Shown here: one piece after another, positions 27,333-36,534 of the stretch
How the letters are laid out: the number at the start of each line of letters is the position of its first letter
How positions within the stretch are numbered: the first letter of the stretch is position 1
Assembly: GCF_001073085.1 (NCBI RefSeq)
Contig: NZ_JVFV01000027.1
Location: forward strand, 1-64,000
Direction of reading: 5' to 3'
DNA: 64,000 bases
DNA from: Streptococcus pseudopneumoniae
GTDB taxonomy: Bacteria > Bacillota > Bacilli > Lactobacillales > Streptococcaceae
Made by a program: the position numbers and the translations under genes
The notes under the pieces: generated by a model
What the model was told of the DNA's origin: nothing
The model's database searches: none
What the model saw: the letters and a program-made list of their open reading frames with translations, nothing else

Positions 27333-27437
27333 TGAACACGAGCTACAACCTGGGCAAAAAAGATAGATTTGTCTTGGAGCATCGCTCCTGCACCAAATCT
27401 CCTATTTTTGCTGGGGTTGTTACGCTCTTTGTATCAT
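27333..27437 (-). repeat. Hairpin repeat family, copy 3
   Basis: On the minus strand it begins ATGATACAAAGAGCGT and ends TAGCTCGTGTTCA. The inner stem is GGAGC / GCTCC. It fills the rpsN-rpsH gap. Confidence 0.72.
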
Positions 27438-27441
27438 GATA

Positions 27442-27627
27442 TTACCAAGATGCTTTTGTTACACCAGGGATTTGTCCTTTATATGCCAATTCACGGAAGC
27501 AAACACGGCAAAGTTTAAACTTGCGGTAAACTGAGTGTGGACGTCCACAACGTTCACAGCGAGTGTATGCTTGAGTAGAGAACTTCGCTGGGCGTTTGTT
27601 CTTAGCAATCATAGATTTTTTAGCCAT
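27442..27627 (-). CDS. rpsN: 30S ribosomal protein S14, zinc-binding type
   Basis: 61 residues, the short S14 form, with four zinc cysteines C24, C27, C40 and C43 (CERCG...LCRVC). A zinc-free S14 paralogue, if any, would lie elsewhere. It follows rplE by 17 bases. Confidence 0.97.
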   Translation of the reverse strand: MAKKSMIAKNKRPAKFSTQAYTRCERCGRPHSVYRKFKLCRVCFRELAYKGQIPGVTKASW

Positions 27628-27644
27628 TAGTTATACCTCCTATA

Positions 27645-28187
27645 TTATTTTGCAAAAGGCATTCCAAGGCCTGTAAGCAATGCACGTGACTCTTCGTCAG
27701 TGTTAGCAGTTGTTACGATAACGATGTCAAGACCACGAGTTTTGTCAACGTCATCAAAGTTGATTTCTGGGAAAATCAATTGTTCTTTCACACCAAGAGT
27801 GTAGTTTCCGCGTCCATCAAATGATTTTGTTGGAACACCGTGGAAGTCACGCACACGTGGAAGTGAAACTGAAACCAATTTATCCAAGAATTCGTACATA
27901 CGTTCACCACGAAGGGTAACTTTTGCACCGATCGCTACACCTTCACGAAGACGGAAGCCGGCGATTGATTTTTTAGCTTTAGTGATAAGTGGTTTTTGAC
28001 CTGAGATAAGCGCCAATTCTTCAGCAGCTTTTTCAAGACTTTTAGCGTTTGATACAGCTTCACCAACACCCATGTTCAAAACGATCTTATCTACTTTAGG
28101 CACAGCCATCACTGATGAGTAGTTGAATTGTTCTGTCAAAGCAGGAACTACTTCATTAAGATATTTTTCTTTTAAACGATTTGCCAT
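27645..28187 (-). CDS. rplE: 50S ribosomal protein L5
   Basis: 180 residues beginning [21 protein letters not shown] and ending [12 protein letters not shown]5 binds 5S rRNA and contacts P-site tRNA. Located between rplX and rpsN. Confidence 0.98.
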   Translation of the reverse strand: MANRLKEKYLNEVVPALTEQFNYSSVMAVPKVDKIVLNMGVGEAVSNAKSLEKAAEELALISGQKPLITKAKKSIAGFRLREGVAIGAKVTLRGERMYEFLDKLVSVSLPRVRDFHGVPTKSFDGRGNYTLGVKEQLIFPEINFDDVDKTRGLDIVIVTTANTDEESRALLTGLGMPFAK

Positions 28188-28210
28188 TATACTTCTCCTT
28201 TCCTTCGTGA

Positions 28211-28516
28211 TTAATCAAGCACTTCGCCTGATTTTTTGTTGTAGCGAACTTTTTTACCGTCTACAAATTTGTAACCAACACGACCAGCTACACCATTTTT
28301 GTCCAAAACTTGAACGTTTGATACGTGGATAGCTGCTTCTTTCTCGATGATACCACCTTGAGGAAGCTCGTTAGTTGGACGTTGGTGTTTCTTAACGATG
28401 TTAACACCTTCAACGATAACTTTGTTTACTTTTGGAAGGGCAGTAAGGACAACAGCTTCTGTTCCCTTATCTTTACCAGCGATTACGCGAACTTTGTCGC
28501 CTTTTTTTACAAACAT
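28211..28516 (-). CDS. rplX: 50S ribosomal protein L24
   Basis: 101 residues with the N-terminal KOW motif ([21 protein letters not shown]). L24 starts large-subunit assembly. A BOX-like repeat lies in the gap upstream, between rplN and rplX. Confidence 0.98.
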
Positions 28517-28585
28517 TTTTTTCTCCTTTTATTCTTACGCCCAATGGGCACCCTGGCTATGTCAGGGGACTGTGTTTGTTTGTTT

Positions 28586-28690
28586 TTGCTCTGTGAAAAT
28601 TAAAGCAAACCTTCGTCAGTTTCAACTCACCTAACTTAAGTTATGCTTTCGTCTTACTTCCTAGACTTGTTTTAATTTTCTTTGAGCAAT
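28586..28690 (-). repeat. BOX-like repeat element between rplN and rplX
   Basis: Read on the minus strand, GCTCAAAGAAAATTAAAACAA pairs with the end of the element (28588-28608 with 28667-28687). The internal blocks CTAGGAAG, ACTTAAGTT and AACTGACGAAGGTTTG follow the order of pneumococcal BOX A-C modules (CTAGGAAG, TTGAGT, CTGACG-GGTTTG, ATTTTC). It is diverged from the pneumococcal consensus and has no boxB module. Confidence 0.6.
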
Positions 28691-28693
28691 CAA

Positions 28694-29062
28694 TTAAAGT
28701 ACTTCTGGAGCAAGTGACACGATCTTCATGAAGCCACCTTCACGCAATTCACGTGCAACTGGGCCAAAGATACGTGTTCCGCGAGGAGTTTTATCTTCAC
28801 GGATGATAACTGCTGCATTTTCGTCAAATTTGATGTATGAACCATCAGCACGACGAGCACCTGATTTAGTACGAACGATAACTGCTTTAACAACGTCACC
28901 TTTTTTAACCGCACCACCAGGAGTAGCTTGTTTTACAGATGCCACAATAACATCACCGATGTTCGCAAATTTACGTTTAGAACCACCAAGAACTTTGATA
29001 GTCAAGATTTCGCGTGCACCGCTGTTGTCTGCGACTTTCAAACGAGTTTCTGTTTGAATCAT
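28694..29062 (-). CDS. rplN: 50S ribosomal protein L14
   Basis: 122 residues beginning [27 protein letters not shown], the exact L14 pattern and length. L14 forms an inter-subunit bridge. Located 25 bases after rpsQ. Confidence 0.98.
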   Translation of the reverse strand: MIQTETRLKVADNSGAREILTIKVLGGSKRKFANIGDVIVASVKQATPGGAVKKGDVVKAVIVRTKSGARRADGSYIKFDENAAVIIREDKTPRGTRIFGPVARELREGGFMKIVSLAPEVL

Positions 29063-29087
29063 TTCAGTTTTCTCCTTTCAGGTTTGA

Positions 29088-29348
29088 TTAGATGATAACC
29101 GCTTCTTCAACGACTTCTACAAGACGGAAACGTTTTGTAGCTGAAAGCGGACGAGTTTCCATGATACGTACGATATCGCCTTCTTTGGCAACATTGTTTT
29201 CATCATGTGCTTTGTATTTTTTAGAGTAGTTAATACGTTTACCATAGACTGGGTGGTTACGTTTTGTTTCAACTACAACTGTGATTGTCTTGTCCATTTT
29301 GTCAGATACAACACGTCCAACAAGAACTTTACGATTATTGCGTTCCAT
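29088..29348 (-). CDS. rpsQ: 30S ribosomal protein S17
   Basis: 86 residues with an OB-fold S17 core ([22 protein letters not shown]) and the family motif [20 protein letters not shown]. Located 24 bases after rpmC. Confidence 0.98.
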
Positions 29349-29372
29349 TGAAATTTCTCCTTCCCTAGTCTA

Positions 29373-29579
29373 TTATTTCGCTTCAGATTGAACTGTTTTG
29401 ATACGAGCGATTTGTTTTTTAACTTCTTTCAAGCGAGCTGTTTGTTCTAATTGACCAGTAGCAGCTTGGAAACGAAGTTCAAACAATTCTTTTTTCAATT
29501 CGTTTTCGCGCTTCGCGAGTTCTTCTTGAGAAAGACCACGAAGTTCTTTAACAAATTCTTTTACTTCATTAAGTTTCAT
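29373..29579 (-). CDS. rpmC: 50S ribosomal protein L29
   Basis: 68 residues, a helical hairpin ([26 protein letters not shown]...) near the tunnel exit where it helps dock signal recognition particle and trigger factor. 9 bases after rplP. Confidence 0.98.
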
Positions 29580-29588
29580 GCCTTCTCC

Positions 29589-30002
29589 TTATTCTGCTTC
29601 ACGTTTTACGAATTTACATTTAACTGGCAATTTGTGGCTTGCAAGACGAAGCGCTTCGCGAGCGATCTCTTCAGATACACCTGCAACTTCAAACATTACT
29701 TTACCACGTTTAACTGGTGCTACCCAACCTTCAGGTGCCCCTTTACCAGATCCCATACGAACCCCGATAGCCTTAGCTGTGTATGATTTGTGTGGGAAGA
29801 TTTTAATCCAAACTTTACCACCACGTTTCATGTAACGAGTCATGGCGATACGAGCAGCTTCGATTTGGCGATTAGTGATCCAATGGCTAGTTGTAGCTTG
29901 AAGACCGTATTCACCGAATGCTACTTCTTTTCCACCTTTAGCTTCACCGCGCATTTTACCACGGAATTCACGACGGTGTTTAACACGTTTAGGTACTAAC
30001 AT
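29589..30002 (-). CDS. rplP: 50S ribosomal protein L16
   Basis: 137 residues beginning [24 protein letters not shown] and containing the [20 protein letters not shown] signature. L16 organises the A-site tRNA elbow region. It is only 3 bases from rpsC. Confidence 0.98.
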   Translation of the reverse strand: MLVPKRVKHRREFRGKMRGEAKGGKEVAFGEYGLQATTSHWITNRQIEAARIAMTRYMKRGGKVWIKIFPHKSYTAKAIGVRMGSGKGAPEGWVAPVKRGKVMFEVAGVSEEIAREALRLASHKLPVKCKFVKREAE

Positions 30003-30005
30003 TGG

Positions 30006-30659
30006 TTATTTACCTCCTTTAGTGTTTTTACGAGCTGGAAGAACTTCACCACGGTAGATCCATACTTTAACACCAAGTTTACCATATGTAGTGTCTGCTT
30101 CTTCCCAAGCATAATCGATATCTGCACGAAGTGTGTGAAGTGGAACAGTTCCCTCAGAGTATCCTTCAGCACGGGCGATATCTGCACCGTTCAAACGACC
30201 TGATACTTGAGTTTTGATTCCTTTAGCTCCAGCACGCATTGCACGTTGGATTGCTTGTTTTTGTGCACGACGGAAAGCAACACGTTGCTCCAATTGACGA
30301 GCAATTCCTTCACCAACAAGGTGAGCATCCAAATCAGGTTGTTTGATTTCGATGATGTTGATGTGTACTTGTTTTCCAGTCAATTTGTTAAGTTTAGCAC
30401 GAAGTGCATCAACGTTAGCACCACCTTTACCGATAACCATACCTGGTTTAGCAGTGTGAAGTGAAACGTTAACTTTGTTTACTGCGCGTTCGATTTCAAT
30501 AGTTGAAACAGCTGCGTCAGCAAGTTCTTTTTGAACGAATTTACGGATTGCAAGATCTTCATGAAGGTAATCCGCGTATTCTTTTTCAGCATACCATTTG
30601 GCATCCCAATCACGGATGATGCCGACACGCATACCAATTGGATGTACTTTTTGACCCAC
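30006..30659 (-). CDS. rpsC: 30S ribosomal protein S3
   Basis: 217 residues with an N-terminal KH domain ([17 protein letters not shown]) and the C-terminal S3 signature ([14 protein letters not shown]). S3 lines the mRNA entry channel with S4 and S5. Confidence 0.98.
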
Positions 30660-30671
30660 GATTTTACCTCC

Positions 30672-31016
30672 TTATTTTTCTGCAACAGCTACAGTGATGT
30701 GAGCTGTACGTTTGTTGATTGGTGAAGCTGAACCTTTCGCACGTGGACGGAAACGTTTCATAGTTGGTCCTTCGTTTGCGAATGCTTCAGATACTACCAA
30801 GTTAGCTTTATCCAAACCAAAGTTGTTTTCAGCGTTAGCTACAGCTGAGTTCAAAACTTTCAAGATGATTTCAGCAGCTTTGTTTGGAGTGAATGTCAAA
30901 ATTGCGATTGCATCGGCTACGCTTTTACCACGGATGTTGTCAAGAACAAGACGTGATTTACGAGGTGAAACACGTACTGTGCGAGCCATTGCTTTAGCTG
31001 AAGTAATTTCTGCCAT
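30672..31016 (-). CDS. rplV: 50S ribosomal protein L22
   Basis: 114 residues with the conserved extended hairpin ([22 protein letters not shown]) that lines the peptide exit tunnel and is a site of macrolide-resistance changes; no insertion is apparent there. Located between rpsS and rpsC. Confidence 0.98.
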   Translation of the reverse strand: MAEITSAKAMARTVRVSPRKSRLVLDNIRGKSVADAIAILTFTPNKAAEIILKVLNSAVANAENNFGLDKANLVVSEAFANEGPTMKRFRPRAKGSASPINKRTAHITVAVAEK

Positions 31017-31027
31017 TTATGTTCTCC

Positions 31028-31309
31028 TTATTTTCTACGTGTCTTCTTGTCGTCTGCGGCGTGACCTTTGTAAGTACGAGTTGGTGCGAATTCACCAAGC
31101 TTGTGACCTACCATGTCTTCTTGGATGTAAACAGGTACGTGTTTACGTCCATCATAAACTGCGATAGTGTAACCAATGAAACTTGGGAAGATCGTTGAAC
31201 GACGTGACCAAGTTTTGATAACTTTTTTCTTTTCGTCGTTAGCTTGAGCTTCAACTTTTTTCATCAAATGCTCATCGACGAAAGGTCCTTTTTTAAGACT
31301 GCGTCCCAT
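31028..31309 (-). CDS. rpsS: 30S ribosomal protein S19
   Basis: 93 residues when started at [19 protein letters not shown] (ATG at 31309, after GGAGAAAATATAAAA). An in-frame extension of 16 codons upstream is not S19 sequence. The C-terminal [17 protein letters not shown] signature is present ([17 protein letters not shown]). S19 binds the 16S head with S13. Confidence 0.97.
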
Positions 31310-31412
31310 TTTTATATTTTCTCCTTTAAATGTTGTACCACAGCGGCTTGCGCTCACAAGGAGCGCTACCGAGCTGGCGGAATTTCTAGTTGCTTAAGCG
31401 ACTAGTTTTAAA

Positions 31413-32246
31413 TTATTTCTCGTTGCGACGACGAACGATAAGTTTGTCAGATTTCGCTTTCTTGTTACGAGTTTTAAGACCAAGAGCAGGTTTGCCCCAT
31501 GGAGTAGATGGTGCTTTACGACCAACTGGTGCTTTACCTTCACCACCACCGTGTGGGTGGTCGTTAGGGTTCATTACAGAACCACGAACTGTTGGACGGA
31601 TACCTTTCCAACGGCTACGTCCTGCTTTACCAAGGTTTACAAGTCCATGTTGTTCGTTTCCGACAACACCAACTGTAGCACGACAAGTTCCAAGAATCAT
31701 ACGAACTTCGCCTGATTGAAGACGAACAAGAACGTATTTACCTTCTTGTCCCAACACTTGAGCAGAAGCTCCAGCAGCACGAACCAATTCACCACCACGA
31801 CCTGGTTTCAACTCAATGTTGTGAACCAAAGTACCAACTGGGATGTTAGCAAGTGGAAGAGCGTTACCTACTTTGATATCTGCTTCAGGACCTGAAACGA
31901 TACGTTGACCAACTTCAAGACCTTTTGGAGCGATGATGTATGCTTTCACACCGTCAGTGTAGTGTACAAGAGCGATGTTTGCAGAACGGTTTGGATCGTA
32001 CTCGATAGTTTTAACAACTGCTTCAACGTTATCTTTGTTACGTTTAAAGTCAACCAAACGGTAGAAACGTTTGTGCCCACCACCTTGGTGACGAACAGTG
32101 ATACGACCGTTGTTGTTACGACCAGCCTTGTTCTTCAAAGCAACAAGCAAAGTTTTTTCTGGTGTGCTTGTTGTGATTTCAGCGAAATCCAAAGAAGTCA
32201 TATTACGGCGACCGTTTGTTGTTGGTTTATAAACACGAATTCCCAC
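31413..32246 (-). CDS. rplB: 50S ribosomal protein L2
   Basis: 277 residues with the essential catalytic-centre neighbour histidine in [18 protein letters not shown]2 is needed for subunit joining and peptidyl transfer. The 103-base gap to rpsS contains a CTAGTTGC / GCGACTAG hairpin. Confidence 0.98.
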   Translation of the reverse strand: MGIRVYKPTTNGRRNMTSLDFAEITTSTPEKTLLVALKNKAGRNNNGRITVRHQGGGHKRFYRLVDFKRNKDNVEAVVKTIEYDPNRSANIALVHYTDGVKAYIIAPKGLEVGQRIVSGPEADIKVGNALPLANIPVGTLVHNIELKPGRGGELVRAAGASAQVLGQEGKYVLVRLQSGEVRMILGTCRATVGVVGNEQHGLVNLGKAGRSRWKGIRPTVRGSVMNPNDHPHGGGEGKAPVGRKAPSTPWGKPALGLKTRNKKAKSDKLIVRRRNEK

Positions 32247-32263
32247 GATATTTCCTCCTTAGA

Positions 32264-32560
32264 TTATTCAGCTTCAGCAGCAAACAACTCGATTGCTTTT
32301 GAATCAGCTGTAAGAGTGATGATAGCTTTTTTAGTTTTGTTAGTAAAACCAGTGTAACGTCCAACACGTTTAGCTTTAGGTTTTACGTTGATTGTGTTAA
32401 CATTTGCAACTTTAACACCTTCGAAAGCAGCTTCAACAGCTTGCTTGATCAAAAGTTTGTGTGCACGAGTGTCAACTTCAAATACATATTTGCCTGCTTC
32501 AAGTTGAGCCATTGAGCTTTCAGTGATTACAGGTTTTTTGATAACATCATACAAATTCAT
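32264..32560 (-). CDS. rplW: 50S ribosomal protein L23
   Basis: 98 residues beginning [22 protein letters not shown]23 at the tunnel exit docks trigger factor and SRP. The start codon overlaps the rplD stop by one base. Confidence 0.98.
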
Positions 32561-33183
32561 TATGCAAGAACCTCCTCGATTTTAGAGATAGCTGCTTGAG
32601 TAACAAGAAGTTTGTCACTATTTGCGATGTCAAGAACACTTGCAGTTGTAGCAGTCGCAACTTTCACGTTTGGAAGGTTACGAGCTGAAAGAGCTGCGAA
32701 TTCGTTTCCTTCTTCAAGAATAACAAGGACTTTAGAATCGATGCTCAAAGCTGCAAGAACTTTTGCAAATTCAGCAGTTTTTGGAGCTGTAAATTCAAGA
32801 GAATCAACGGCTACAAATTTGTTTTCAGCAACTTTTTCTGAGTAAACAGATTTTAGTGCAAGGCGACGAACTTTTTGAGGAAGTTTGTACGCATAGCTAC
32901 GTGGAGTTGGTCCGAAGACGATTCCACCACCACGCCATTGTGGAGAGCGGATAGAACCTTGACGAGCACGTCCAGTTCCTTTTTGACGCCATGGTTTGCG
33001 TCCGCCACCTGAAACGGCTGAACGGTTTTTAACAGCGTGAGTTCCTTGACGAAGGCTAGCACGTTGGCTGATGATGACATCAAACACAACAGATTGGTTT
33101 GGTTCGATACCAAAGATTGCATCGTTAAGAACAACTTCGCCCGCTTGTTTACCAGTTTGGTCGAATAATGTTACATTTGCCAT
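32560..33183 (-). CDS. rplD: 50S ribosomal protein L4
   Basis: 207 residues with the tunnel-lining loop ([19 protein letters not shown]), where macrolide-resistance mutations occur; the sequence looks wild-type. L4 in proteobacteria also represses the S10 operon through its leader. Confidence 0.98.
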
Positions 33184-33207
33184 TTTGACTGTATTCCCCT
33201 TTCCTTA

Positions 33208-33834
33208 TTATTTACCAGCTTTAACTGCTGATTTGATAGTGATAAGAGATTTCTTAGCACCTGGTACGTTACCTTTGATAAGAATAACGTTCTTTTCTGG
33301 AACAACTTGTACAACTTCAAGGTTTTGAATTGTTACACGGTCGCCACCCATACGTCCTGCAAGGTTTTTACCTTTGAATACGCGGTTAGGTGCAACAGGT
33401 CCCATAGAACCTGGACGACGGTGGTAACGAGAACCGTGAGCCATAGGTCCACGTGATTGTCCGTGGCGTTTGATAACACCTTGGAAACCTTTACCTTTAG
33501 AAGTACCAGTTACGTCAACAACATCTCCAGCTGCGAAAGTTTCAACTGTGATTTCAGCACCAACTTCCAAGCCTTCAACGTTTTTGAATTCACGAATGAA
33601 GCGCTTAGGAGCCGTGTTAGCTTTTGCTACATGTCCTTTAGCAGGTTTGTTGCTCAATACTTCGCGTTTGTCATCGAAACCAACTTGGATAGCGTTGTAC
33701 CCGTCTGTTTCAACAGTTTTAACTTGAAGAACAACGTTTGGAGTTGCTTCAATAACTGTTACAGGGATCAATTCGCCAGCTTCAGTGAAGATTTGAGTCA
33801 TTCCCACTTTTTTCCCTAAGATTCCTTTTGTCAT
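33208..33834 (-). CDS. rplC: 50S ribosomal protein L3
   Basis: 208 residues ([16 protein letters not shown]) with the peptidyl-transferase-centre loop [18 protein letters not shown] sequence ([20 protein letters not shown]). Located between rpsJ and rplD, but 216 bases behind rpsJ because of a hairpin repeat. Confidence 0.98.
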
Positions 33835-33904
33835 GAGAAAATAGTTCCTTTTCTATATTTTTTATTCAAAAAGTTTTTAACGAGCGTTTTTTATGCTCAA
33901 GTCT

Positions 33905-34012
33905 AAGATACAAAGGGCGTCAAACTCAAAGTGAAAATAGGAAACTGACGCAGTGTCTAACAGACACTAGGAAGTTTATCTTTTTCACACCGAGTTTAGC
34001 CCGTGTTCAATT
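33905..34012 (+). repeat. Hairpin repeat family, copy 4
   Basis: Begins AAGATACAAAGGGCGT and ends TAGCCCGTGTTCAATTA. AAACTC / GAGTTT and GTGAAAA / TTTTCAC pair, and the inner stem is AGTGTCT / AGACACT (33951-33967). It fills the rpsJ-rplC gap. Confidence 0.78.
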
Positions 34013-34050
34013 AAATTGAAACACTAGCCTCTGCTCTTTTATATTTTAAA

Positions 34051-34359
34051 TTAAAGTTTGATTTCTACGTTTACACCACTTGGAAGATCCAATTTCATCA
34101 AAGCGTCAACTGTTTTTTGAGTTGGGTTAACGATATCGATCAAACGTTTGTGTGTACGCATTTCAAATTGTTCGCGAGAGTCTTTGTATTTGTGAGTCGC
34201 ACGAATGATTGTGTAGAGGCTACGCTCAGTTGGAAGTGGGATTGGACCCGCAACTTGTGCACCTGTACGAGTAGCTGATTCTACGATTTTTGCAGCCGCT
34301 GTGTCAAGCGTACGGTGTTCGTAAGCTTTCAAACGGATACGGATTTTTTTGTTTGCCAT
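34051..34359 (-). CDS. rpsJ: 30S ribosomal protein S10
   Basis: 102 residues ([29 protein letters not shown]). First gene of the operon. S10 (NusE) also joins NusB in transcription antitermination. GGAGAAAAAG precedes the ATG. Confidence 0.98.
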
Positions 34360-34490
34360 CTTTTTCTCCTTTTCGTCTATTTAAGATAATAGGCTAGCTC
34401 CACAAGAAAACCGACGTGCGTTGCGTGGCAATGCAACCGAGCGTGTCGCAACCTCTTGCATCAAAGCTAAAGCTGTAATTTACAGCACCA
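34360..34490 (-). promoter_or_regulatory. Structured leader of the S10 operon
   Basis: The roughly 130-nt leader carries a CTGTAAATTACAG palindrome (34473-34485) and a GC-rich stem region (GTTGC / GCAAC pairs, about 34400-34440). Ribosomal autoregulation by L4 is known for other bacteria; whether this leader does so is inference. Confidence 0.45.
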
Positions 34491-34494
34491 TAAT

Positions 34495-34523
34495 AGAATA
34501 ACACAAAGCCCCTGCGATTGCAA
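34495..34523 (-). promoter_or_regulatory. S10 operon promoter
   Basis: TTGCAA (34518-34523), a 17-base spacer, TATTCT (34495-34500), immediately upstream of the structured leader. Confidence 0.75.
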
Positions 34524-34623
34524 GGGATTTGACAGGATTTTTTAAATTTTTTAGATGAAACTGTTTTCTTATTCCATTTTAATAAATTTACATATTTAAG
34601 TGCTGGATTATCTGACTTTTCTT

Positions 34624-35247
34624 CTATATAATCTTAGTTTTAATTTGAAATTTATCATCTGATTGATCTACCAAGATATCTGCTCTTGATTCGGTTTCTT
34701 TATAGTATTGTAGATACTGCATCCGTCTCATCTGCTGACTAGCCAATATAAATTTTGAATCACAATTTCTCACAGTCGTATCTCGAGCTAGTCGCCTCTT
34801 TAATTCGGTCTCCTCATCCGTGTAGAAACAAATGGTTTTGTCAAAGAGTTCCTTGGGTAGAAAACCCACAGACATCCCTTCAACTATCAGAATTGGTTTT
34901 GCTCCCGATAAGACCTCACTAGCCTTCCAAGGTTCTTCTATTGTCAAGACATCCATACCCGCCTGCAAAGCGAGGATATCTCTTTGTAAACTTGCCAGCT
35001 CATGCGCTACTGGTAAACATGCTGTCACCTTTTGGTCCGGTGTCTCTTTAGGTACCACTAAATGTCGTTCCGAAGTAATATAGGGATCTGTCTCTAGTAA
35101 ATTTACCTTTTTGAAATCAAGTTCTTGGTACAATTCTTGAGCAAAAGTTGATTTCCCTGAAGCTCCATGACCGTAAATACCCAGCGTTTTTACTTTTCCA
35201 GACTCTATTTCTGATACTAGTCTTTCTACTAACTCTTTTTTCTTCAT
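34624..35247 (-). CDS. P-loop nucleoside/uridine kinase-like protein
   Basis: 207 residues with Walker A GIYGHGASGKSTFAQ (about 23-37) and an LLETDPYIT block like the one following the P-loop in uridine/phosphoribulokinase-type enzymes. VEGMSVGFLP resembles the ILIVEG strand of that family. The likely role is phosphorylation of a nucleoside or other small molecule. It overlaps the nrdG stop by 4 bases and is last in the nrdD cluster. The substrate is not known. Confidence 0.75.
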   Translation of the reverse strand: MKKKELVERLVSEIESGKVKTLGIYGHGASGKSTFAQELYQELDFKKVNLLETDPYITSERHLVVPKETPDQKVTACLPVAHELASLQRDILALQAGMDVLTIEEPWKASEVLSGAKPILIVEGMSVGFLPKELFDKTICFYTDEETELKRRLARDTTVRNCDSKFILASQQMRRMQYLQYYKETESRADILVDQSDDKFQIKTKII

Positions 35248-35840
35248 TCTCTCTTCACCTGTTCATAGCTTTGCTTCCCATCATTAAGCTTGTCCCAAAT
35301 AACTACTTTTCCACTTTGCAGAGATTTTTGGACATCGATAATCCGCTGATTAGAAGAGCCTCGGAACTGGAGCATGAGATTGCGCTTGCTTTTATCATAG
35401 CGTCCATCGACCAGGATATCAATCAGCGACAAGAGCTCCAGTTTATCAGGTGTCTCCAACATCATCTCTTCCCATGTGTATCCCGTCCAAGACCAGATGT
35501 CTTTTTCTGGCAATTCTTTCCGGATACGTTTCACGAGAGGCAAGAGTATTCCTGTATTGAGGAAAGGTTCTCCTCCTAATAAAGTCAATCCTTGAACATA
35601 GGGTTGGGCCAGATCTGCCATGATTTGTTCTTCTAACTCTGGCGTATATGGGATACCAGCATTGAAAGACCAGGTCGCAACATTATAACAGCCCTCGCAG
35701 TGAAACATACAACCTGCTACATAGAGAGAATTGCGCACTCCCTCTCCATCGACAAAGTTAAAAGCCTTATAGTCAATGATGCGCCCTTGACTGAGTTCTT
35801 CACTCTTCCACTCGCCTGGTTTTGGGGTATTCCATGTCAT
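35244..35840 (-). CDS. nrdG: Anaerobic ribonucleotide reductase activating enzyme
   Basis: Radical-SAM enzyme that makes the glycyl radical on NrdD. The CX3CX2C iron-sulfur motif is CMFHCEGC (about 43-50), followed by GGEPF for SAM binding. 198 residues. It lies four genes behind nrdD in the same direction, as in other streptococci. Confidence 0.95.
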   Translation of the reverse strand: MTWNTPKPGEWKSEELSQGRIIDYKAFNFVDGEGVRNSLYVAGCMFHCEGCYNVATWSFNAGIPYTPELEEQIMADLAQPYVQGLTLLGGEPFLNTGILLPLVKRIRKELPEKDIWSWTGYTWEEMMLETPDKLELLSLIDILVDGRYDKSKRNLMLQFRGSSNQRIIDVQKSLQSGKVVIWDKLNDGKQSYEQVKRE

Positions 35841-35844
35841 CCTT

Positions 35845-36345
35845 CTACTCCAACTCTATCCAATAGCGCTCCGTTCCATTACGAACATCCTCATAGACAC
35901 CGCCGTTAGCTAAGATAACAGCTCGGCTGGCAGGATTTTCCGTGCTACAAGTCACAAGCGCTCGTTTGATATTCTTTTCCTTGGCAATTTGTAGACCTTG
36001 TCGGAGGGACTCTTTGGCGTAGCCCTTGCCTCTTTCAGACGGTCGGATGGAATAGCCAATATGACCACCTTCTTCCAATAAGAAGTCATTGAGACGTAAT
36101 CGAAGGTTGAGGAATCCAACTGCTTTACCATCTTTTGCAAAAGCAACTAACTGAATATCAGGCACCCACCCTTCAGGCAAATTAATCCCCATTTCATGAT
36201 TCTGGTTACTTTCCAACCACTTTTCGTAGTCAAAGTTCTCAGTATCCCAAAAGCCGCCATCGTGGGCTGATTGGCTCTTTTCAAACTCTGCCATCATCTC
36301 TAAAACTGTTTCTTTATCTGCTAATCTTGGTCTGCGTAGTATCAT
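35845..36345 (-). CDS. GNAT-family N-acetyltransferase
   Basis: 166 residues from the ATG at 36345 (MILRRPRLADKETV), which has GGAGG four to five bases upstream; the in-frame TTG further up overlaps that site. The acetyl-CoA loop is RPSERGKGYAKESLRQGL. The substrate is unknown. It lies 4 bases from nrdG and belongs to the anaerobic reductase operon. Confidence 0.85.
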   Translation of the reverse strand: MILRRPRLADKETVLEMMAEFEKSQSAHDGGFWDTENFDYEKWLESNQNHEMGINLPEGWVPDIQLVAFAKDGKAVGFLNLRLRLNDFLLEEGGHIGYSIRPSERGKGYAKESLRQGLQIAKEKNIKRALVTCSTENPASRAVILANGGVYEDVRNGTERYWIELE

Positions 36346-36361
36346 TTTTACCTCCAATTAA

Positions 36362-36386
36362 GAGAAAAGCGAGAGCGGACTCTCAC
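36362..36386 (-). other. Weak hairpin behind the 46-residue gene
   Basis: GAGAG / CTCTC followed by GCTTTTCTC on the minus strand. This could be an attenuator inside the nrd operon but is short. Confidence 0.35.
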
Positions 36387-36523
36387 TTTTTCTTATTCTT
36401 ATTTAAAAATTGCTCTCTTAGGCTAGCCACTCGGTCTTTTTTATTGCCTCCACCTTTTGAATGTTTCTCGTGGAACCGTTGAACCAAGGCCTTGCCCTTA
36501 TCGTCTAATTGATATTTTCCCAT
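36383..36523 (-). CDS. Small basic protein of the nrd cluster
   Basis: 46 residues, from MGKYQLDDKGKALVQRF to the lysine-rich end QFLNKNKKK. The centre KHSKGGGNKKDRVASLREQ is strongly basic. AAAGAGATAGA precedes the ATG. It sits 11 bases behind nrdD. I recall a gene of this size at the same place in pneumococcus, which supports it being real. Function unknown. Confidence 0.8.
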   Translation of the reverse strand: MGKYQLDDKGKALVQRFHEKHSKGGGNKKDRVASLREQFLNKNKKK

Positions 36524-36534
36524 TCTATCTCTTT

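Noticed and set aside
31310..31357. S19 with a 16-residue N-terminal extension
   Set aside because: Codons upstream of MGRSLKK overlap the ribosome-binding site and are not conserved S19 sequence.
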